Below are positions 35,524 to 45,805 of a DNA stretch of 64,000 nt, one piece after another. Source of the DNA: Chara braunii (Eukaryota; Streptophyta; Charophyceae; Charales; Characeae); NCBI GenBank assembly GCA_003427395.1, contig BFEA01000265.1, positions 480,761-544,760 of the forward strand, given 5' to 3'. Both the position numbers and the translations under genes were made by a program. Under the pieces are notes generated by a model. The model made no database searches, was not told the origin of the DNA, and saw only the letters and a program-made list of their open reading frames with translations. Position 1 is the stretch's first letter; every line of letters begins with the position of its first letter.

Positions 35524-35550
35524 GGGACAACGACAGTTTGTCGTTATCCC
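35524..35550. other. Hairpin in the leader between right LTR and gag
   Basis: GGGACAACGACA and TGTCGTTATCCC are 12-nt arms with one mismatch around a 3-nt loop, 16 bp inside the right LTR boundary. This is where LTR elements carry primer-binding and packaging signals. The function is speculative. Confidence 0.5.
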
Positions 35551-35566
35551 CGGTAAAAGGGTCACG

Positions 35567-38500
35567 TGTTGAGCGCATCGATTCCCGCCGTTTCGCAAAG
35601 TGTGGAAGCCCTCCCGACCATGTCATGCAAGAGTTAAACAATAAACAAAACAATTGAGACAACTTGGGGACGACGCATAAAAAATCCCACGAGTCACCGA
35701 GACGACCGTGGTCGCGTATTCCGTTTGCCACTCTAGCTGGGTGCGTCAGTTGTACATCTCGCAGTCCCCTACGACAAGATAGGTGGGGCATAAGCTTTCT
35801 TCCTTAAGGGGCTGTCACCACCCTTATGGGTGTATCCCTACCAAGCTACTGACCCACGTGCGAGAGTTTTTCAATGCAATTGCAGAGGTGGGTCACCCGA
35901 GGGCGTTTACTCGCTCGTTGTAGAATAGGTACGTGCGATTAAAACGCCGATTAAACCAAGACTTCGACCTTTCCTTAGGGCGCTGATATGAAGTTGACGC
36001 CCGTCGACCAGGACGGTCTCTACCAACCGTGAAACCCACAAGTATCCTCGTCCCCTTAGACACCAATCAAAAAAAAATTATATATTTATCAAAATGAGTC
36101 ACTGTAACCAACATGAATCTATATCCAATCTGAAATGATAACCGAAGGAATCAAAATCATCATTAGATACATCCTATAACATAAGATCAAAATAAAACTC
36201 GATCACCCTTGGTCGAACTCCACAAAAATCATTCGTTGCCAAAATCATTCATTTTATCATATCGCCGACCTAAGATTAGGCACGCACAAACTTGTCTTAA
36301 TACGTTCTCAATCTTTTTGAATGGTCGACTGCTTTGTGGATGATTTTTTATCAGGTGCATTGCTTGAAGTGTTACATGCCTCTCGTTTTAGGAATGGGCT
36401 GGGGTACTCCTCCTCCTCGCTTAAGCACAACACTCGGATCTCAAGACCATCGAAACGACAAAGTACCCCCCCGTAGAAACAGTCCACTCTGGGTCGATAA
36501 CAGGGCCGGCTCCTAAAGCAACGAACCCCCGCCCCAGACGTTTCCTGAAGAAAGTGAATGAGTTTACTGCAAGTAGATTTTCAGTTGTTCCCATTCTCTC
36601 TTGCCTAAGGTAACTCAAACGAAAAGAGTTAGAAAAGATCAAGAATAAGAACCGTTTGCACAGATAAACAGTTATTAAGGATAAAAAGTTACGTTTGTTT
36701 GACCTTATCTGCTTTATTTGAATCGAAATCGTTTTACAATGCGCAAAAAGTCAACATTTTTCAAAACAACCAACCCTTCTTGGCATGCAGGCAGGCGAGA
36801 AGTAAAAAGAAAACTATCATCTTCTCTTTTCTCAAATAGGCATAATCAATCTCTTTCGCAAGCATCCTTCTACCTATGTCCAGAAAATCCAGCAACCCAT
36901 ACTCCCATCAGATTATACGTTTCACATGCGTGACCACACACGCTTTAGTCAACCTTTTTTTTCTGAACGTTCAAAACAAATAGGGCCAAGCAAAGTGTGG
37001 GTTCACACAGGTGTGAAAAGGAACCTGAGTCAATCAACTGACCTTGAGTGAAGTTGTGTCGAACGTGCCCATGCTCACTCAAGACAGCCAAGAAATAATA
37101 TACTTGTCGTCGAGAAAACTGCAGTCCCAAGGCAAGTCACAGGCCAACTGCTTGTCCCAATCTATTCCCAACTCGCAAGTCCCACACGAGGTAGTCCCAG
37201 ATCCTATGGCGGCAAGTCGCACGAGTCCCCCCAAATGAAATATTGGTTCCAAGACAGTCCCAGCTAGTTTCAAGCGGTCCCACATTTGTGCCAGTTACTC
37301 CCAAGTGGTCCACGTAAGTGTCCACTTGTACCAAGTGGTCTGCGTCAGTGCCAACTGGTACCGCGTGGTCCCAGGCAGCCCCTCACTTTTCCTTTCCTCT
37401 TCCAGATTATATCACTTACCAAAATAACCTCCTCTGGTTCTCACAAAAAAATAAATGACCAGCCTCTCCTCGCTGGCACCACCTGTCTTACTCACGCGTC
37501 CCACCAGTCCCACAGGTCCTACTTGGTCAATGTAAGATGTAACGTCTTTAACGACGCAAGAGAAAAATAACGTGTCGCCTCCTTACCGGTTCCCACCCCA
37601 AAATTGATATCGCCACTGACTTTGTTGTTGACCTCCTTGCACGTTAACACCTCCTTTCACCCTAGCACCACCTGGCGGCTTTAATTTTATGAGCATAATG
37701 CTGCTAAAATTAGTGTCGTTGGTGCCGGAAATTTTCGACAGCACTTCTCCACAGTAGTGGGAATTCACCCTGTTGTAGGTGCGTCCTGCTGGTACCGTCG
37801 CCAGTAACTTTATCGTTCACCGCTTACCACTGGAAAAATTCGGCAGCACCTCCCCACGAATGTGGGGAAAGTGGCCTGCCACAGATCCTTTCCATCGGTA
37901 ATGCTGGTGACGGCCTAACCATCCACTGCTTGCCGCTGTAAAATTTTGGCAACACTTTTCCACGAAAGTGGAAAAATGGCTAGCCAAAATTAATAAAATT
38001 TGGGCCCTAGGCCCAAATTTCAAAGTGCCACGTCGCCGTAATCCCACAACTTCCCTGGTTCAGTCCTGTTGGAACAGCACCATCCAGAGGAGAGGGGAGC
38101 AAAGTGCTCCCTTCCTTAACTATGGCTGCCCAACTCCTCTTCTCGTGCTCCCCTGCAGACCTCCAGCCTCCTCCCACGTTGACTCAGGCAGCCCCTCCAG
38201 CCGCTCAGCAGCACGCAAGCGTGCTCGTCACACACTGGCAGCAGTGCTTTGTGTGGCAGCTTGGGACAACTGCCTGTTTTATAGTGGCTGAGGAGGGTTG
38301 GACGTCACTCCAACCCCCAGGCAAAATTGCGGGCTCTCAGTGAGCCCTTAATCTGACCAAGATCAAGGGCTAATTGTGGTCGCACCACAGCCACAACCTT
38401 AGTGAGGGCAGTTAAAGAAACTGCCCTCATTTTTTTTCTCTTTTCTTCTCCCGAGCTATCTCGGATTTTCACGAGGTAGCTGAGTTTTTGCCATTTTCAA

Positions 38501-39838
38501 AATTTTTTTTTTTTTTTTTTTCTGATAAAAGGTTGGAGAGATACCACCCCTTTCAGTTTGATGTATGTAAACCTTTTTTCCAGGGCAGATACATCGAGGA
38601 AAAGGTTGTACTTAACCTTTTTCCTTCATAACCCCTCCGATTTCAGGCTCCCTCTAAAAACGGGAACCTAACAGTTACCTCTTGCAACTTCTGCCAGAGG
38701 TAGCACCACGTGAGGACAAGTGTCCTCTCATAAATAAAGAAGAAACAAACAAAAAGAAAATAAAATTAAAACTAAGTCTAACTGCACGTGCCTGGTCATT
38801 CTCTCGGGTAGGTTCATGAAGTTGCATGCAACCCCCGCCCCCCGACCTTACTTTGCGCTCCTCTGAAAATGGGGAGGGCAGTTTTGGGGTTGGGGAAGGT
38901 AGGACTTCCCCTCCCAATTCCCTTGTTTTCTCCTTCTTCCTTCAACCTCCTGTTGGTTCGCGCACGTGCACCGTGAGCCGCGAGATCCAACATCTCGCGG
39001 CCTTAAATATTCGCTCTGAATGGAGTGGGGAGCCATTCTGCTCCCACGCAGCGGAAAAGGTTATTCTTTCCAACCTACAGGCAACAACCTCGTTTCGTTT
39101 TGTTTTGTCTCCCCTCCTTTTTTTTTTTCTTTTTTTTTTTAATACAGTTTTTAGCTTATTTTGTTACAGCCTTTCCTCGTTTTCGCTGCTGGCCGTGCCT
39201 CAACGATCACGAACGGGGAAAGAGAAAACGAAAAAATCGATAAAAAAGAAATCTAAAAAAAAAAAAAAAAAAAAAAAAAACGATCTAGGCAGATGCAGTC
39301 TGCCTATCCCCTTCCAAGGCAGGCCGCCGCATCACCCGACCAACTGGGTTTGGTCCATTAGGCCCGGCAATCCACCCCTTTCATCGGGGGTTTGCCTTCG
39401 GACCCCTAATGTCCGTCTTTTAAAAACGACACGGCCCTCTGGTCGTGTAAGCCCTTCTCGCCGTTGCCGCATCCCTGACACGGCTAATTTTTTACCATTA
39501 TTTATCCCTGAATCGCGCGGTTGCTAAGCCGCTCCACATCATTTTAAGTAAAATAGAAGTTAAAATTAATATTCTGATGACCGTACAACCCTGCGGCCTC
39601 GCTAGACGTGAACTGAGACCAGTCGTACTGCCACAATTGGATACGCCATTACGCTTGAATGTCGCACGCGTCCGGACTAGGATTCATAAAAGTTTTAATG
39701 TCGGTCATATGTTATAGTTTGAATAAACTTCTGACAAACGTCAGTCTCATCAAGTCTCTCAGATGAACGAAAAAGTCGGACAACGTTCGACATTGAAAAA
39801 TCTGACCAAATACCGTTATAAGAGTTTCTGCTCCGACA
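35567..39838 (-). repeat. Right LTR (5' LTR in minus sense), 4272 bp
   Basis: Uninterrupted copy. It preserves the empty site for the family B insertion and lacks the 446-bp and 511-bp segments of the left copy. The 233-codon frame at 38826-39527 has no open counterpart in the left LTR and ends in a Lys-rich homopolymer, so I do not treat it as a gene. Confidence 0.88.
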
Positions 39839-39842
39839 GCGG

Positions 39843-40015
39843 GCGTATTGATTAAATGTGAGGACCTGTATATACGCACCTGGTCACCCGGTCTAAACTC
39901 AAGAGGTGAAGTGGTGAAAAAGGGGAAGAAGGAGCCACGACAGTGTGGGAAAGGAGAGGAAAAGAGGAAGAAATAGAGGCAAGGTAAGTAATAAAGGAGG
40001 AATTTTTTTTAATAT
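39843..40015 (+). pseudogene. GIY-YIG domain, 3' part (after LTR element)
   Basis: Directly after the right target duplication the frame reads GVLIKCEDLYIRTWSPGLN, supplying the conserved Glu and the P.LN end expected of a GIY-YIG fold. It continues as a Lys-rich linker (EVVKKGKKEPRQCGKGEEKR) to a stop near 39975. Removing the 16.5-kb insertion plus one GCGG restores a continuous frame with 23357. The following family A MITE interrupts the downstream linker. Confidence 0.72.
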
Positions 40016-40023
40016 CATAAAAG

Positions 40024-40405
40024 CTAGGCTACCAGAGTGGCCCAGGTCTACTTACCCGCCCGGGCGAAAAAGAAATAAAAACATAGAAAAAAAAAAATTA
40101 TTTTTTTTATTTAATTTTTTATTTTAAATTTGGTAAAGAATTTCGATGNNNNNNNNNNNNNNNNNNNNNNNNNNNNNNNNNNNNNNNNNNNNNNNNNNNN
40201 NNNNNNNNNNNNNNNNNNNNNNNNNNNNNNNNNNNNNNNNNNNNNNNNNNNNNNNNNNNNNNNNNNNNNNNNNNNNNNNNNNNNNNNNNNNNNNNNNNNN
40301 NNNNNNNNNNNNNTTTTTTTTTGGCTAAGACCTTCCATAGTCCTTGCACGGTCGGGCCGCCCGGGAAAAAATAGGGTGACCCGGGCGGCCCGGCTGGTAG
40401 CCTAG
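40024..40405. mobile_element. Family A MITE with perfect 8-bp duplication; contains assembly gap
   Basis: CTAGGCTACCAGAGTGGCCC to CCCGGCTGGTAGCCTAG, flanked by CATAAAAG at 40016-40023 and 40406-40413. Inverted orientation, with core AAATTTGGTAAAGAATTTCG before the gap. 165 unresolved bases (40149-40313) fall inside it. Confidence 0.88.
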
Positions 40406-41330
40406 CATAAAAGTGAAAAGTGGAAACTCAAAGTCGAGTACGATAAAGATTTTCCAAGAGTTGTCAGATGCAGAGAAAGTCGGGAAATATACGTTTGCAC
40501 TAACATCGAAAGCCAGAATGGTATGCGTGACAAATGGAAGACAATGAGGATTTTTGAAAATTCGAAGGTGGAAGTAGACCTTAGGAGAGTGAAGTTTAAT
40601 TAGTGTAAGAAGAACGTGGAAGAAGAAGATGAGATTCGTTTCTTGTGCCTAAAACGATGGAAGAAACATTGCAATAAATTTAAAACGTTTTTGGTGTCGG
40701 TTTTGAAGTTTTTGAAGAAAAAAGAGAGTCTGTATCAACGGGGTCTGTGTTTTTTGTTTGAATTTTTGGCGTTCGCTAAGGAGTTCAGTAGGAAGACGAT
40801 ACAAGGGTTGAAACAATTCTTGTTTGATGGGATTAAAAAAGGATACGGGTTCAATTTGTTTGCTAGGCTGGTAGTGCAAATTAAGTTCGACGACAGGCTG
40901 AGCCTGACGGGTGTTCGAAGAGTATGTGACAAGAAAATTGATGATTTGGATTTTTCATCTTTTGTGAGTGACGTCTTGACGAAAAAGGTCACGGTAATGT
41001 GGGTTAAAAACCGATCTTTCGCTTATATCCTTTGCAATCATGGTAAGGTTGCCATCAAGGATGTACAGATATGCACTTGCTTAGGATATGACTTGCCACG
41101 TGTCACTGGGTATGTTCGATGTCGCCCGGGGAAATTACAGAAATTTCAAAGGGAATGTTAAACGTGAAAAACATCCCAAGTTGGCAGCAGACATACAGAA
41201 GTTGATGTAAAACTTTGGGAAGTCGATGTTAGGCCCGAGTACGCCGGTACCAATCATCAAGGAAGAGGCAGATTCCTGCTTTAATAAAAGGAGACACAAA
41301 GGAAATAAGACTTTGATGAACTTAGTGTAC
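40406..41330 (+). pseudogene. Penelope-like element, region downstream of endonuclease
   Basis: A 181-codon open frame (40616-41161) contains KTIQGLKQFLFDGIKKGYG, then KKVTVMWVKNRSFAYILCN, VQICTCLGYDLPRVTGYVRC. The C.C......P...G.V pattern looks like a small metal-binding finger. Open coding sequence extends upstream in the same sense past a stop just before 40600. After 41161 a frame change leads to HPKLAADIQKLM, a stop, NFGKSMLGPSTPVPIIKEEA, ending near 41330 where a fold-back repeat begins. Reverse transcriptase motifs, expected next in a Penelope-like element, were not found. The link to the GIY-YIG segment rests on orientation, spacing and the LTR and MITE insertions that separate them. 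Confidence 0.5.
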
Positions 41331-41646
41331 AAACAACGGGTCGTCTTCCTAACCATCTGCTTTGTTCCGCTTTCATAAAATTACAGTTAAAGCGGAACAA
41401 AGCAGATGGTTAGGAAGATGACCCGTTGTTTGTGGTGTTGCTATGAATCTTGTAGACCATCCTCATGAAGGAGAAGGAGGGCGTACACCTCTTGGTTTCT
41501 CTCTAGGGAGAAACGGACCCTCAACTTTCTTTTGTACGCCCTGCTCCTCATTCACGAGGATGGTCTACAGGATTCATGGCAACACCACAAACAACGGGTC
41601 TATTCCTAACCACCTGCTTTATTCCGCTTCCGTAAAATTACAGTTA
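41330..41646. mobile_element. Compound fold-back element (nested hairpins)
   Basis: First hairpin: arms 41330-41373 and 41389-41432, 43 of 44 positions complementary, loop CATAAAATTACAGTT. Second hairpin: arms 41389-41486 and 41534-41630, about 97 bp, loop 41487-41533. The middle arm thus pairs with either neighbour, and the arm start AAACAACGGGT occurs three times in alternating orientation. No coding region. The nearly identical arms suggest recent formation. Confidence 0.85.
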
Positions 41647-42060
41647 CCACGATTCTCAATTGAAACATTAGTAAACTCCTTGTTTAATAAAAATGAAATT
41701 CTGATTTAAACGACCGGTTACAACATTTTATTTGACATGTAAGGAAGGTACTGACAACAGTGAAGCATATGTAAAAGAGTTTCGGTCCATACAACCAATC
41801 AGTTATCTGCCTTTAACAAGTCCAATTCAACCCTTCAATCATTTCATTTTAGTTGAATTCTCGAACTTTCTTTCTGCACACTGTTACATTTTTATTGAGT
41901 GTTTTCTGTACCTATTTTGTTCGTTGTAATCAACGATTTCAAATATTGAACATCATGACAACTGAATAACAACTTTTGTTTTCTAGCGATTGACCGAATC
42001 TTGGATTGTTCCTCAGTGTGATAATTTGGAGGACCAAAATTCATAGGTGTTCCCAGCAAA
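41647..42060. other. No recognised feature
   Basis: AT-rich sequence between the fold-back and the mitochondrial insertion. It may include more mitochondrial intergenic or intron DNA. Confidence 0.35.
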
Positions 42061-42470
42061 TAGCCTTGTGGTAAGAGACAATTTTACAATTCTCACTCTA
42101 AAAACATTTGAATCAAGTTATTCCTGGTAACTAACATGAGCATAACAAAGTAAATATACATAAATAGCACATAAATCGAGCCAAAAAAGGATCCTCATTG
42201 ATTCATCTACGTGGGAGTGTTTTCCAATATCACTGAAGCAATACAAGATGACATGGTGGTGGTTGAAACAAGGTTGAAACCTTAATTCATTTGTTTGAAA
42301 AATCAATTGGATGAAAAAATAAAAATTGAAGATAAATTCAATTTTGGAGTAGAAAATGTAGAAGTGTTTGATTGTTACCGCGGCAACCTCTTGTGAGCCT
42401 AAAAAGCAACCGCACACGCATACTATTAAACTACCAAGAAGAGGTAAAAATACAATTAATCAATAAATAT
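42060..42470 (-). pseudogene. nad5: Mitochondrial nad5 5' fragment (NUMT)
   Basis: Minus strand, from about 42469: LIVFLPLLGSLIVCVCGCFLG then SQEVAAV, matching the ND5 N-terminus (LLIVFLPLLGS..AG.FGR.LG). After a frame change comes NEDPFLARFMCYLCIFTLL (ND5: SEDPHSPRFMCYLSIFTFF) and, after another, NNLIQMFLE (ND5: DNFLQLFLGWEG). ND5 is an inner-membrane proton-pumping subunit of respiratory complex I. Only the first ~150 residues are represented, with at least three frame disruptions and stops, so it is a dead nuclear copy. The sequence ends abruptly near 42060. Confidence 0.8.
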
Positions 42471-42599
42471 TTTAAATCTTTCTATTTATTGAAGATCTTA
42501 ATAGTTGATTTTATAAAAACTCTTGAAAATCGATCATCAAACATATAGATGATGCTTCACCATGTGTTCTATGATTAAGTCTGCTTAGTTTGAAATCAA

Positions 42600-42679
42600 G
42601 CTCACTATGTGATAATGGTAAACACGATAGACTTACAATTTGATCCTATAGGTTATCGGTTCAAATTCGATAATGAGCA
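42600..42679 (+). pseudogene. Mitochondrial-type tRNA-Leu pseudogene
   Basis: GCTCACT and ATGAGCA form an acceptor stem. The D region is GTGATAATGGTAAACACG, the anticodon loop CTTACAA, and a long variable arm (GATCCTATAGGT) fits a class II tRNA. The T arm TATCGGTTCAAATTCGATA is well paired. The layout and GGTAAACACG-AGACTTA match trnL(UAA), with the anticodon now reading UAC. Lies between nad5 and cox1 remnants, so probably of mitochondrial origin. Confidence 0.6.
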
Positions 42680-42680
42680 T

Positions 42681-42750
42681 ACTCGCTTGGTGGAAAGGGT
42701 AAAGACGACAGACTAAAACACTTCGTCTGTTCGAGCGGACTCAGGATCAT
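42681..42750 (+). pseudogene. Second degenerate tRNA-Leu-like sequence
   Basis: GCTTGGTGGAAAGGGTAAAG then ACGACAGACTAAAAC and TGTTCGAGC resemble the D arm, anticodon arm and T arm of another class II tRNA. Acceptor ends do not pair well. Confidence 0.35.
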
Positions 42751-42929
42751 GACAAATATAACTAAATGGTCAATGTGTCAGATTGTAAGTTAAAAAAAAC
42801 AGATTGAACTCTCATTGAAGTCTGGCGAACCTTAATCTAGCCAAAGTTAACGTTAAGACAATTATTCACCAAATGAAGTCAATGAGTCTAAGTTAATTAA
42901 TTCAAACAACCGCGAACTACGAATTGAAC

Positions 42930-43225
42930 TATTTTTAGTTTATTTATCGAATGTTTCCTCAATATTAGGTGGTCTCAATTTCATCACGACTATTTTTAAC
43001 ATGTGTGGCCCAAAAATGATCCTGCATAAATTACCTCTGTTTGTTTGGTCTATGCTAATGATAGGTTTTCTACTTTTATTGTTACTTTCAGTATTAACAT
43101 GTGCTATTACTGTGTTATTCACCTATATAAAATTTAATGCCATTTTTTTTATCCTCCAACAAAAGGAGATCCTGTTTTATGTCAATATCTGTTTGTTTTT
43201 TTTTTTCCATCGGGATAGCCTCCTT
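42930..43225 (+). pseudogene. cox1: Mitochondrial cox1 internal fragment (NUMT)
   Basis: The frame reads [20 protein letters not shown], then [20 protein letters not shown] and [18 protein letters not shown], closely following COX1 around GVSSILG.INFITTI.NMR...LPLFVWS. After FF the frame shifts by one and resumes as [14 protein letters not shown], corresponding to DPAGGGDPVLYQHLF next to the haem-copper site helix, then stops. COX1 is the catalytic subunit of cytochrome c oxidase. The frameshift near 43150 and loss of both ends show a nuclear pseudogene. Confidence 0.88.
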
Positions 43226-43376
43226 AGAACGTCATCTCTAAAGAAAAACATTGTCGTTCGCTGAAACAACTACACGCTTATTCGTACTTGGTTTTAAATG
43301 CTTGCATGGAACCGATAAAAATTGCATAAGCAATGTTCGATTAAAGACGAAAACATAAAAATAGTATTTTGTAATA

Positions 43377-43600
43377 CTTGAGGTTCACTTCTGTTATTAG
43401 ATCTTTATTTGTTTGCTACAATATTTTTAGTTATTTATGTGAAAGTTATTATTGTTTTATATTTATTTATGGTTATGATGCTAAATATAGATACAGTAAA
43501 AATTCACAAAGATGTATTACATTATTTGTCTGTAGGTGGTATTATTAAAACCCATTTTTGGTTGAAATTGTTTCTGGCTCTAACTTTATACCTTCAATAA
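43377..43600 (+). pseudogene. nad6: Mitochondrial nad6 fragment (NUMT)
   Basis: Frame: GSLLLLDLYLFATIFLVIYV, then VLYLFMVMMLNI and KIHKDVLHYLSVGGI, matching plant-type ND6 (LDFFAMIFLVVYVGAIAVLF, VVMMLNI, IHENVLRYLPVGGI). ND6 is a membrane subunit of complex I. About 70 of roughly 200 residues remain, with no start and a stop after LTLYLQ. In the same orientation as cox1 and only about 150 bp downstream. Confidence 0.88.
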
Positions 43601-44754
43601 TATCTGTACGGATTACGAAATAAAATCGCTATTATTTGATTTAAAAATAACACTTATTTTCTTTATGTATGAAGCACATTTTTCATATACAAACGCATTT
43701 TCAACATTCTGAAAACTTATCACTCAAGAAGTGCAACAATTCGAACACCTCCGCTGAATTGTTCGACATGAAGTGTTGAGGTAACGCGTACTATTTTTTT
43801 ATTGGTTATTTTTTATCGACTTTACGAATCATTTGCTTGCAGGTTAAATCCCCTTATAGCGAGATTGTTCAAGGTGGTTGAATGAGTGGTGGTCCTCACG
43901 ACAAAATTATAAAGTTTGTCGAAATATGTAGGGACAACATCGAAAGAGCAACTACTGCTCCAAGTGCGGTTCATTAAATAATCATCTTCCTATCCAACGA
44001 TGTATAGCTTAGCTAACCTACCAAATTCTTTGATGTTGATCGAGGCGCGTTATTCAAAATTTCTGAGTTTCAAAATTTGATATTATATTATGAAAGCTTT
44101 AAATGCAAGATATATACCGTGAAGTGGTCACATGCCAGTTGCAGGCAATAACATGGAATAGTCTTCAATGCATTTTGCTCTTTTTTTAATAGGGGAAGAT
44201 GATAACAAGATACTAACGAGTAGTTTATGTACGCTTTTATTTTTGGGTGGTTGCTCTACCTCTTGTAATGAAGATCACACGTCCTAAATTACAAAACAAC
44301 GAAAAAGCAAAAGTGACAAAGAAGGAAGGGAACAACTGTTGTTTCACTGTCGGTACTACCACTTATTTGTTCATTTACTAAGTTCATAACCAATTCACAA
44401 ATAATTCCAACAAAATATTGTCAAGAATTGGGTACTAAATGACCTTCATTCACGGTGACAAAATGTTATAGTCGCACGATTTCTCGAAGTAAGGCTTAGC
44501 CTTTGGCCTTTCTTTTCAAAGAGGCTCATAACTTGACGAGCTATAGATTCACACAGACCGATTTTTCTCAGGTTTTCTAAGAGCTCCTTCAGACACTCCC
44601 GCTTAGTGACCTTCGAATATCGACGAACATACAACACGAAAAGTCAAATTGTATGTGTTCAATGAGCAGGTCACATTAATTTTGGCATATAAATAGGAAC
44701 ATAATGTTCACTTTATTTTTATGACAACTAGTTGTCAATTACTATGATTTCAAT
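43601..44754. other. Probable mitochondrial insertion, content not recognised
   Basis: About 1.15 kb between nad6 and trnP remnants. A 63-codon minus frame (44637-44446, CLKELLENLRKIGLCESIAR) is present but I cannot assign it. Confidence 0.35.
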
Positions 44755-44829
44755 GCAAGGTGACAGGTTTTGAGCCTATGACCCTCTGTACCCAGAACAG
44801 ATGCACTACCAGACCGAGGCAAGCCCTCA
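44755..44829 (-). pseudogene. Mitochondrial tRNA-Pro(UGG) pseudogene
   Basis: Minus strand: GAGGGCTTGCCTCGGTCTGG, then GCATCTGTTCTGGGTACAGA and CATAGG..CCTGTCACCTTG. Anticodon arm (CTGT TCTGGGT ACAG, anticodon UGG) and 3' half correspond to plant mitochondrial trnP. The T loop has lost TTCGAAT (now CTCAAAA), and two acceptor pairs fail, so it should not function. Opposite in strand to cox1 and nad6. Confidence 0.7.
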
Positions 44830-44959
44830 GTCGGCAAAATATAAATTTTACGTCATCAAATTTACAACTTCTGCGAGTTCCTTCGCGTGTCTCCGACCAC
44901 TCCGACCAGATCTTTCGCTGAGGTAACAGTCAACACTCCCACACCTCCATTTACAATTT

Positions 44960-45021
44960 TACATTTCATTTCACTTTGTCATTCATTCCATACATTTCAT
45001 TTCACTTTGTCATTCATTCCA
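44960..45021. repeat. 31-bp tandem duplication
   Basis: CATTTCATTTCACTTTGTCA then TTCATTCCAT, twice in direct orientation, perfect or nearly so. Confidence 0.9.
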
Positions 45022-45650
45022 TGAGGCATGGTCCTCTGTAACAACACGGAGGCAGGACAATCGACCGATTGATAATAATTGCTAGGTTTATAGAACCTTG
45101 CACAATGTAGTGCGATATGTGAAAGCTAAGGTCAATGCTCAAGATTCCTTCAGTTAGTGAACTAACTTCCATACTGATGATCGATTGTCCACGAAAGCGT
45201 AGTAATTCAGGATTCCTTGTATTCTCTAATTGTACAATCTTAATATGTCAGCATAATCCATGGGGACTATTCCACGTTTCGCCTTGGGTACAAAATCTCT
45301 TTTCAAAAATCCCCGTTTTGAAACCAAAAAATTCAAGCGTCACAACGTTGAATATTTGGAATCGTCGAGTACAACGAGTATGATCCACAAAGGCTATACG
45401 TCCGGCAACCATCCTATCTCTCTGGTTGAACATATAGTCCGATGCCATTAGAATACTAGTGGTTGAATTAACCCGACCTTATTTCACCGCATCAACCATG
45501 ATTCCACGCATTGCTTCTTCTGCTGCTACGGAAAGTCAGTGGGCACCATGCTATGTTTGTGTGTTAGTGATTTAGTTGTCAATGGACTTGTTGTGGTGAG
45601 AGTGGCCAGTCTTGACCACACACGCCTCTGTCAAAACTAGATCCACATGA
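45022..45650. other. No recognised feature
   Basis: A 66-codon minus frame (45448-45248, MASDYMFNQRDRMVAGRIAF) is open but matches no family I know. Confidence 0.35.
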
Positions 45651-45658
45651 TCTTCCCT

Positions 45659-45805
45659 ACCGTCAAAGAGTGTGTGGTTCTCAACTATCGATGCTGCAAC
45701 CGCTCCTCTTTTAGGAGGGATGTCACCTCCATACCATCAAAGAGTGTGTGGGTCTCAACTATCGATACTGCGACCAGTCCTCTTTCAGGAGGTCGCCTCC
45801 CATGA
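45659..45805. repeat. ~77-bp tandem duplication
   Basis: TCAAAGAGTGTGTGG.TCTCAACTATCGAT.CTGC then CCTCTTT.AGGAGG...CGCCTCC, two copies with substitutions. Confidence 0.85.

Larger units (their letters stand above)
31237..35566 (-). other. Interior of the LARD-like element
   Basis: 4330 bp between the LTRs. From the 5' side (right) it holds a short hairpin, gag remnants, about 1 kb of unrecognised AT-rich DNA (32480-33440), the ~60-bp minisatellite and about 450 bp of unassigned sequence next to the left LTR. Confidence 0.8.
23354..39842 (-). mobile_element. LARD-like LTR retrotransposon with 4-bp target duplication
   Basis: Two long direct repeats (23358-31236 and 35567-39838) both start TGT[C/T]GAG.GCATCGA and end TTTCTGCTCCGACA, with TG...CA and short inverted TGTCG/CGACA ends typical of LTRs. 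GCGG flanks the whole on both sides (23354-23357, 39839-39842). The element is 16481 bp, or about 13 kb without later insertions. The 4330-bp interior has gag remnants on the minus strand close to the right LTR, so transcription would run right to left. No protease, RT, RNase H or integrase was recognised. Large LTRs around a mostly non-coding interior fit the LARD description. LTR divergence is roughly 10-15% by eye, so the insertion is old. I could not identify a convincing tRNA primer-binding site or polypurine tract. Confidence 0.85.

Noticed and set aside
38826-39527. 233-codon open frame in the right LTR
   Set aside because: The aligned part of the left LTR is not open, the frame ends in a Lys homopolymer from an A-run, and no protein family is recognisable.
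23354-39842. Alternative reading of the two long repeats as a simple segmental duplication
   Set aside because: TG...CA ends, the GCGG target duplication, gag remnants between them and the restored GIY-YIG frame all point to an LTR element.
45248-45448. Possible additional mitochondrial gene on the minus strand
   Set aside because: The open frame does not match any mitochondrial protein I can recall with confidence, so it was left unassigned.
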